DNA of 64,000 nt from Branchiibius hedensis (lineage in GTDB: Bacteria > Actinomycetota > Actinomycetes > Actinomycetales > Dermatophilaceae), in contig NZ_UESZ01000001.1 of the NCBI RefSeq assembly GCF_900108585.1, positions 1,984,001 to 2,048,000 on the forward strand, given 5' to 3'. A program made the translations under genes and the position numbers. The notes beneath the pieces were generated by a model, which saw nothing but the letters and a program-made list of their open reading frames with translations, did not search any database and was not told the DNA's origin. This document shows positions 59,055 through 64,000 of the stretch, one piece after another. Position 1 is the stretch's first letter. Each line of letters starts with the position of its first letter.

Positions 59055-61490
59055 TTGTCGGCGCTCGTCCTGCACGAGCGTGCCGTTGAACACTGTCGCG
59101 CTGGCCGTCACCGAGCGGCCGAGCGTGACCTGCGGGCTGCGCTGACCCGGACCGACGACCGGGACCTGCTTGCGCGGATCCGATCCACCCAGGCCTGGAT
59201 CCTCGCCCTGGAGGACGACGGGCAGGCCAGCGTGGCCATCCTGACCGAGTTGCTCGAGGAACAGGGCCTGCGGGAAGAGACCGTCGCCACGTTGCACGCA
59301 CAACTCGGTGGCGTGCTGTCCTCACTCGCGGAAGGTGGTGAGGCGCTGCGCCACCTCGACCTGGCCGTCGCCGGGCTGGCCGATGATCCGCTCCGGTTGA
59401 TGGCCGTGCTCTTCAACCGCGCCGGGTTGTGGGTGGATCGCGGCGAGTACGCCGCCGCTGCCGCTGACTATGAACGGGCCGCAGAAGTCGCCGACCGTGG
59501 TGGTAGCCCATGGCACGCTGCCGCGGCCCGGCACAACCAAGGCACCGCGCTTGCGGCCAGAGGCGACCTGGTCCGGGCGTTGCAGCTCATGGGTGCCGCG
59601 CGGCCGCTGATCGCAGAACAATCGGCCGTCAACGCGGCACGGGCAGATCAGGAAACAGCCGCAGTGCTGCTGGCCGCCGGGCTCCCGGAGGAAGCAGCTG
59701 CTCTCTTACGCAATTGCGTAGCGGTGTTCAAGGCCCACCGGGTGGGGTCCTACCGAGCCGACGCCGAATTGTCCCTGGCCCGAACCATCGCAGACCAGGA
59801 CCCACGTGAGGCCATCGTGATCGCGCGGCGCGCGGCAAGCAGTTATGACCGGATCGGGAGCACCTCCTTGGCCACGCGGGCCAGGGTGCTGGTCCTGACC
59901 ATTGCCCTGGCCAGCGGTCGCGCAACCAGCCGGCACGTCAGCGAAGCGCAGCAGCTGTTGCCTTCCCTGACCGGAGACGACGTGGCAGGCGCCGGTGAAG
60001 AACTGCTCCTGGCCCTCGAGTTGCACCACGTACGCAAGGGCAAACCATGGCCGCGCACGCCAGCGCTGCGCGAAGACGCCTCGATCGTCAGCCGGTTGGC
60101 AGAAGCCGAGGTGCGCGTCGAGGTTGCCGCTCGCACCGGTCACGATGCCGAAGCTCTCGACCGCGCCCGCGACGGCATTCGCCTGCTGCGGGAGTGGCAG
60201 TCTTCCACCGACAGCCTCGAACTGCGCTCCAGCCTGGCCATGCACGGCTACCGGATGGTCGAGCAGGCCGCGGCCGTTGCGATGCGCACGGCGGATCCCG
60301 CCCTGCACTTCGAATGGTCCGAGCGATCCCGCGGATTCGTCGCTGCGTCGACTCCGCTGATCGACGCTCCGCCCGCGGACAGCGCCAAGGACGCGGAGTT
60401 GGAGGCGTTGCGGGGGCTGCTCGCGATCGGGGAGGACCTCGACGGACCACAGGTCGCGCAGGTCCGCGATCGGATCCGGCGCCGGCAATGGGCCCGCGAA
60501 CGCGCGTCGCGGATCAGCGTCGACATCGCCAGCCTGGACGAAACCCGCCAGATGCTGCGGGACCGGGACGCAACCTTGGTGTCCTTCCTGTCCGATCCCC
60601 GCAAGGTATCGGTGCTCGTGGCGAGCGCCGACGGGTACCGCGTCGTCCCCATCGCCACTCGGGCAGAGATCCGCGCCGACCTCGCCGGTCTGCAGGCAGA
60701 CCTCGATATGTCCTCCGCGGACCTGCGGCCGACCCTGGCGGCCCTCGTCCGGGACGGTCTGCGACGGCGACTGGACCACCTGTCCAGCATGTTGTGGGCC
60801 CCGATCGAATCCGAGGTGCGGACCAGACGAGTGGTGATCACCGCCCCCGCGGCCCTCGCCGCGGTCCCCTGGAGCCTCATGACCCCCTTGCGGGACCGTT
60901 CCATCACCGTGCCGTTGAGTGTCACCCAGTGGCTGCGGCACACCGCCACCGACGCACCCCTCCGTAGCGTCGGCTTCATCACCGGCCCGGGCGTCCCGCG
61001 GGCCGGCACCGAGGTGGCCCATGCCGCTAAACAGTGGCCGGGCGCGACCGTCGTCGATGCCGCGAGCGCAACGACCGCCAGCATGCGGGAGCTGACCCGC
61101 AACACCGATCTCCTGCACGTCGCCGCGCACGGACGGCACACCCCGGGCAACCCGATGTTCTCTGGTCTGGAGTTGCTGGACGGGCCGTGGTTCGGTCACG
61201 ACGTCGCCGAACTGACGATGGTGCCCTCGGTGGTCGTCCTGTCCGCCTGCGAGCTCGGTCGGTCAACTGCCCGATGGGGCGAAGAGACGATCGGGATGGC
61301 CCGCGCCTGGCTGCACTCCGGCGTGCGCTGTGTGATCGCGGCACCGTGCACCGTCAACGATGCGGCCACCAGCGACTACCTGGCCGCTGTGCACTCCGGC
61401 CTGGCCGGCGGCTTGTCGCCGTCGGACGCCCTGCTGGCCGCCGATCCTGACGAACGCGCCCCGTTCCTGGCCTTCGGGGCCGGCTTCTAA
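59055..61490 (+). CDS. TPR-CHAT caspase-like protease
   Basis: 811 aa. The N-terminal part of about 500 residues is a helical repeat array with TPR features (RAVEHCRAGRHRAAERDLRA; ADYERAAEVADRGGSPWHAA). The C-terminal CHAT domain carries the caspase-type dyad His692 (VAAHGRH) and Cys732 (VVLSACELG), then GVRCVIAAPCTVND and a terminal PFLAFGAGF. CHAT proteases are activated by partner binding, as in TPR-CHAT of type III-E CRISPR, which cleaves a protein that controls a sigma factor. Start is uncertain: a TTG at 59055 has no good ribosome site, while AGGAG precedes an ATC at 59046. Confidence 0.88.
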   Translation: MSALVLHERAVEHCRAGRHRAAERDLRAALTRTDDRDLLARIRSTQAWILALEDDGQASVAILTELLEEQGLREETVATLHAQLGGVLSSLAEGGEALRHLDLAVAGLADDPLRLMAVLFNRAGLWVDRGEYAAAAADYERAAEVADRGGSPWHAAAARHNQGTALAARGDLVRALQLMGAARPLIAEQSAVNAARADQETAAVLLAAGLPEEAAALLRNCVAVFKAHRVGSYRADAELSLARTIADQDPREAIVIARRAASSYDRIGSTSLATRARVLVLTIALASGRATSRHVSEAQQLLPSLTGDDVAGAGEELLLALELHHVRKGKPWPRTPALREDASIVSRLAEAEVRVEVAARTGHDAEALDRARDGIRLLREWQSSTDSLELRSSLAMHGYRMVEQAAAVAMRTADPALHFEWSERSRGFVAASTPLIDAPPADSAKDAELEALRGLLAIGEDLDGPQVAQVRDRIRRRQWARERASRISVDIASLDETRQMLRDRDATLVSFLSDPRKVSVLVASADGYRVVPIATRAEIRADLAGLQADLDMSSADLRPTLAALVRDGLRRRLDHLSSMLWAPIESEVRTRRVVITAPAALAAVPWSLMTPLRDRSITVPLSVTQWLRHTATDAPLRSVGFITGPGVPRAGTEVAHAAKQWPGATVVDAASATTASMRELTRNTDLLHVAAHGRHTPGNPMFSGLELLDGPWFGHDVAELTMVPSVVVLSACELGRSTARWGEETIGMARAWLHSGVRCVIAAPCTVNDAATSDYLAAVHSGLAGGLSPSDALLAADPDERAPFLAFGAGF

Positions 61491-61503
61491 CCGGCCGCCG
61501 AGC

Positions 61504-61812
61504 TCAGGGTTCGGGCATCTCCATCTCGCGCGCCGGCAACTCCTCGACGTTGACGTCCTTGAAGGTCAGCACCCGCACCTTCTTCACGAAACGGGCCGGA
61601 CGGTAGACATCCCACACCCAGGCGTCGTTCATCCGCACGTCGAAGAACACCTCAGCGCCCTCACCACGGACCAGGACGTCGACGTCGTTGCACAGATAGA
61701 ACCGTCGCTCGGTTTCGACCACGTGGCTGAAAAGCCCCACCACGTCGCGGTATTCGCGATACAGGGCCAGTTCCTGCTCGGTCTCGTAGCGTTCCAGATC
61801 CTCGGCGCTCAT
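61504..61812 (-). CDS. DUF2469 protein
   Basis: 102 aa, acidic. It matches the short DUF2469 family conserved in actinobacteria directly after rnhB (YETEQELALYREYRDVVGLF, YLCNDVDVLVR, DAWVWDVYRPARFV). No catalytic motif is known. Start overlaps the rnhB stop by one base (TGATG). It is convergent with the CHAT gene, 13 bp apart. Confidence 0.9.
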   Translation of the reverse strand: MSAEDLERYETEQELALYREYRDVVGLFSHVVETERRFYLCNDVDVLVRGEGAEVFFDVRMNDAWVWDVYRPARFVKKVRVLTFKDVNVEELPAREMEMPEP

Positions 61813-62552
61813 CAACTCACTCCTTCCAGGCCCGCGACCGCATCGTCGGTGACGAACCGGCGCCACGATCGCCGGTGCAGCTCGCAGGGCCCGTGCTCGT
61901 CCAACGCCAAGAGATGCTCCGGCGCGCTGTAACCCTTGTTGGCGGCCCACTGGTACTGCGGATGCTGCTCGTGCAACGCCGTGAGCATCGCGTCCCGCTC
62001 GACCTTGGCCAGCACACTGGCTGCGGCGACCGAGGAACACTTCATGTCGGCTTTGATCATCGTGCGGACCGGCGGGACCGCCGGTTGCGCCAACTCCGCG
62101 AAGAGTCCGACCTGCTCCGGTGCGGTCAGCCAGTCGTGGTTGCCGTCCAGGATCACCAGGTCCGGTCGCACCGGCAGCGCGGTGAGCGCCCGGGTTCCCG
62201 CCAGCCGCAACGCCGCGATGATCCCGATCTGGTCGATCTCTGCCGCCGATGCGTGACCGACGGCGTACGCGAAGGCCCACCGACGCACCCGGGGCACCAT
62301 CGCCTCACGCGCCGCCGGCGTCAACAGTTTGGAGTCACGCACGCCCTGGGGCGCCGTACGACAGGTCTCATCGATCACCACGACGCCGACACTGACGGGG
62401 CCCGCCAGGGCGCCGCGGCCCACCTCGTCCATGCCAGCCAGCAGCCGGTATCCCTCGCGTTGCAGGGCACGCTCGGTCCGCAGGGTGGGCACCTTGGAGG
62501 TTCCCGTACGCCGCGTGCGCACCGAGGTGCCCACCGCGCGGGCGGGGGTCAC
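61812..62552 (-). CDS. rnhB: Ribonuclease HII
   Basis: 246 aa. Removes ribonucleotides and RNA from RNA-DNA hybrids. Metal-binding residues are in [14 protein letters not shown] (Asp, Glu), VILDGNHDW (Asp) and [20 protein letters not shown] (Asp). The GTG at 62552 gives a 38-residue basic N-terminal extension; a later start inside it cannot be excluded. Follows the signal peptidase genes by 22 bp. Confidence 0.95.
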   Translation of the reverse strand: MTPARAVGTSVRTRRTGTSKVPTLRTERALQREGYRLLAGMDEVGRGALAGPVSVGVVVIDETCRTAPQGVRDSKLLTPAAREAMVPRVRRWAFAYAVGHASAAEIDQIGIIAALRLAGTRALTALPVRPDLVILDGNHDWLTAPEQVGLFAELAQPAVPPVRTMIKADMKCSSVAAASVLAKVERDAMLTALHEQHPQYQWAANKGYSAPEHLLALDEHGPCELHRRSWRRFVTDDAVAGLEGVS

Positions 62553-62574
62553 GGCGTACTCGCCATGGTCTCGG

Positions 62575-63324
62575 TCACGGCGAGGGGACCTTCGCGAACA
62601 CCTCGGGATGGGAACTGACCGACTGGATGCGGTTCACCGGCCACGCGATGGCGACCACCTCGCCGGTGATGTCGCTCATCGGTACCGAACCGGTCTTGCC
62701 GGTGCCGTTGTCGTGCCCGCGTGAATCCCACGAGTCGCCACGGTTGTCGCCCATCACCCACACCGAGTTCGCCGGCACCGTGATGTCGAATTTCTGCCCG
62801 CTGGGTGCATTCCCCGGCTTGAGGTAGGAGGACTCGTTGATCGCGACCCCGTTGATCTTCAACGGGCCGCCGGAGTCAGCACAGGTCGCGTCGCAGACCA
62901 CATGGTCACCGGGCAACCCGATCAACCGTTTCACCACGTGGTGCCCACCCGCAGGCAGGATGCCCACCCATTCCAGGCCGTTCTTCACCACTGCTTTGAG
63001 ACCGGTGCTCTCCGCGCCCATCTCGCCCCAGGTCGCAGGTGCCTCGAAGACGATGACGTCCCCACGATGCAGCGGTGAGTGCTGCGGCGTCAGTTTGCTG
63101 ACCAGGATCCGGTCACCCACATCGAGGGTGTTCTCCATCGACTCGGACGGGATCGAGAACGGCTGCACCAAGAAGGTCTTGACCAGGAACGACAGGGCCA
63201 ATGCGATGACCACGATGATGACGAGTTCACGCAGGAAGGAGCCGCGGGTCTTCTCCTTGCGGCCGGTCTGGACCGGCGGTGCGGCGCCCGGCGGCAACTG
63301 CTCGTCCGGAGGTGCGTCCGTCAT
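62575..63324 (-). CDS. lepB: Signal peptidase I
   Basis: 249 aa. Single N-terminal membrane helix ([16 protein letters not shown]) after a Pro-rich cytoplasmic tail. The catalytic Ser62 is in [10 protein letters not shown] and the general-base lysine is in [24 protein letters not shown] is the conserved box E. It cleaves signal peptides on the outer face of the membrane. Second of two tandem lepB genes; ATGA overlap with the upstream one. Confidence 0.95.
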   Translation of the reverse strand: MTDAPPDEQLPPGAAPPVQTGRKEKTRGSFLRELVIIVVIALALSFLVKTFLVQPFSIPSESMENTLDVGDRILVSKLTPQHSPLHRGDVIVFEAPATWGEMGAESTGLKAVVKNGLEWVGILPAGGHHVVKRLIGLPGDHVVCDATCADSGGPLKINGVAINESSYLKPGNAPSGQKFDITVPANSVWVMGDNRGDSWDSRGHDNGTGKTGSVPMSDITGEVVAIAWPVNRIQSVSSHPEVFAKVPSP

Positions 63325-64000
63325 TGACCAGACCCTTTCGATGGGATGTCGTAGATGTCAGGGTAATCCGACAGACCGCCGATGCGATCCCATGGCCAGA
63401 TCACCACGACGGCGCGGCCGGTCACGTCCGAGATGGGTACCGATCCTGTGGCACCCGTGCCGTCGTCGTGGAACCGTGAGTCGGCGGAGTCACCGCGGTG
63501 GTCGCCCATGACCCAGACCGAGTCGGCGGGCACGGTGATGTTGAACTTCTTGCTGCTGGGCGCCTCGCCCGGATAGAGCTCGGTCTCTTTCAACGCCACC
63601 CCGTTGACGGTGATCTGACCGGCCGCGTTGCAACACACGACGTGGTCGCCCGGCAGGCCGATCACCCGCTTGATCAGGTGGTTGTCGCCGGCCGGGTAGA
63701 GCCCGACGAACTCCAGGGCGTTCTGCACGACCCCGCTCAGCCCGGCGCGCGGCGGGGCGTCCTGCTGACCCTGCAACCATCCCCCGGGGTCGGAGAAGAC
63801 AATCACGTCGCCGCGGTTGATCTGCTGGAAGCGCGGTGTCAGTTTGCTGACCAGGATGCGGTCCCCGGGGATGAGGGTGTTCTCCATCGATCCCGACGGG
63901 ATCCAGAACGGTTGCACCAGGAAGGTCTTGATCAGCAGCGACAGGATCACCGAGCAGGCGACCACGATGAAGACCTCGCGCAGCCAACGCCACCCCGACC
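63321..64000 (-). CDS. lepB: Signal peptidase I, second paralogue (5' end outside window)
   Basis: 226 residues are visible, running off the right edge on the minus strand. Membrane helix VVACSVILSLLIKTFLV, catalytic Ser in IPSGSMENTL, lysine in [13 protein letters not shown] and box E VMGDHRGDSADSR. Clearly a tandem paralogue of the downstream lepB. The adjacent cysteines in VVCCNAAG differ from the paralogue's VVCDATCAD. The true start lies beyond the window. Confidence 0.94.
   Translation of the reverse strand, partial: SGWRWLREVFIVVACSVILSLLIKTFLVQPFWIPSGSMENTLIPGDRILVSKLTPRFQQINRGDVIVFSDPGGWLQGQQDAPPRAGLSGVVQNALEFVGLYPAGDNHLIKRVIGLPGDHVVCCNAAGQITVNGVALKETELYPGEAPSSKKFNITVPADSVWVMGDHRGDSADSRFHDDGTGATGSVPISDVTGRAVVVIWPWDRIGGLSDYPDIYDIPSKGSGQ

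Noticed and set aside
1-64000. CRISPR array or gRAMP/Cas genes linked to the TPR-CHAT protease
   Set aside because: No regularly spaced repeats and no Cas-like proteins were found; the CHAT module stands alone here.

Overview
The window is high-GC, gene-dense DNA from an actinobacterium, most likely a Micrococcales member of the Dermacoccaceae/Intrasporangiaceae type; the family placement is inference. The evidence is the actinobacterial gene order lepB-rnhB-DUF2469 ... yraN-comM-dprA ... xerC ... rpsB-tsf ... pyrH-frr-cdsA-rlmN, families largely confined to Actinobacteria (DUF2469, DUF6457, DUF3152), heavy use of GTG starts with 4-nt ATGA/GTGA overlaps, and at least nine genes with a TANNNT box 6-7 nt before the start codon, which indicates leaderless mRNAs. 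No tRNA, rRNA or CRISPR array was seen, and no gene-free stretch exceeds about 300 bases.

Region by region: (1) 1-3.9 kb is a divergent amine/amino-acid catabolism locus (serine dehydratase and an aldehyde dehydrogenase facing an Lrp regulator and a class III aminotransferase). (2) 3.9-10.8 kb holds assorted enzymes: saccharopine-dehydrogenase-like protein, AlkZ-like winged-helix protein, orphan phosphopantetheinyl transferase, anchored secreted protein, AAA ATPase, LOG-family protein and LD-carboxypeptidase. (3) 10.8-14.9 kb is a molybdenum-enzyme locus, fdhD-DUF6457-mobA facing a YdeP/FdhF-type oxidoreductase. (4) 15-19 kb holds a TetR-controlled membrane protein with a perfect palindromic operator and an ABC-2 exporter. 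(5) 19-31 kb is the core translation/lipid cluster rlmN-cdsA-frr-pyrH and tsf-rpsB, split by a LacI-controlled CUT1 sugar importer, a PfpI-family gene and a complete IS481-family element with a 6-bp target duplication.

(6) 31-34 kb holds an aminotransferase, a tyrosine phosphatase and a frameshifted M23 peptidase. (7) 34-45.6 kb is a LacI regulator followed by an eight-gene, overlapping operon: Tat-lipoprotein binding protein, two permeases, a small membrane protein, GH172, GH116, FGGY kinase and a fucose/arabinose-type isomerase. The GH172+GH116+isomerase+kinase combination fits import and intracellular breakdown of D-arabinofuranosyl oligosaccharides, such as those released from mycobacterial arabinogalactan or lipoarabinomannan, into the pentose phosphate pathway. 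(8) 45.7-56.1 kb continues the core cluster (DUF3152, xerC, dprA, comM, yraN), with an aminotransferase, a secreted HNH nuclease, an XRE-like regulator and a DUF3311/symporter pair interspersed.

(9) 56.2-61.5 kb is an accessory module inserted in the core cluster: sigma factor, a 153-aa protein, an intracellular subtilisin and a TPR-CHAT caspase-like protease, preceded by a perfect TGTGA-N6-TCACA Crp-type site. It looks like a proteolytic signalling or defence system that ends in a sigma factor. (10) 61.5-64 kb is DUF2469, rnhB and two tandem signal peptidases. The two most interesting systems are the D-arabinan-type operon and the sigma/S8/TPR-CHAT module.
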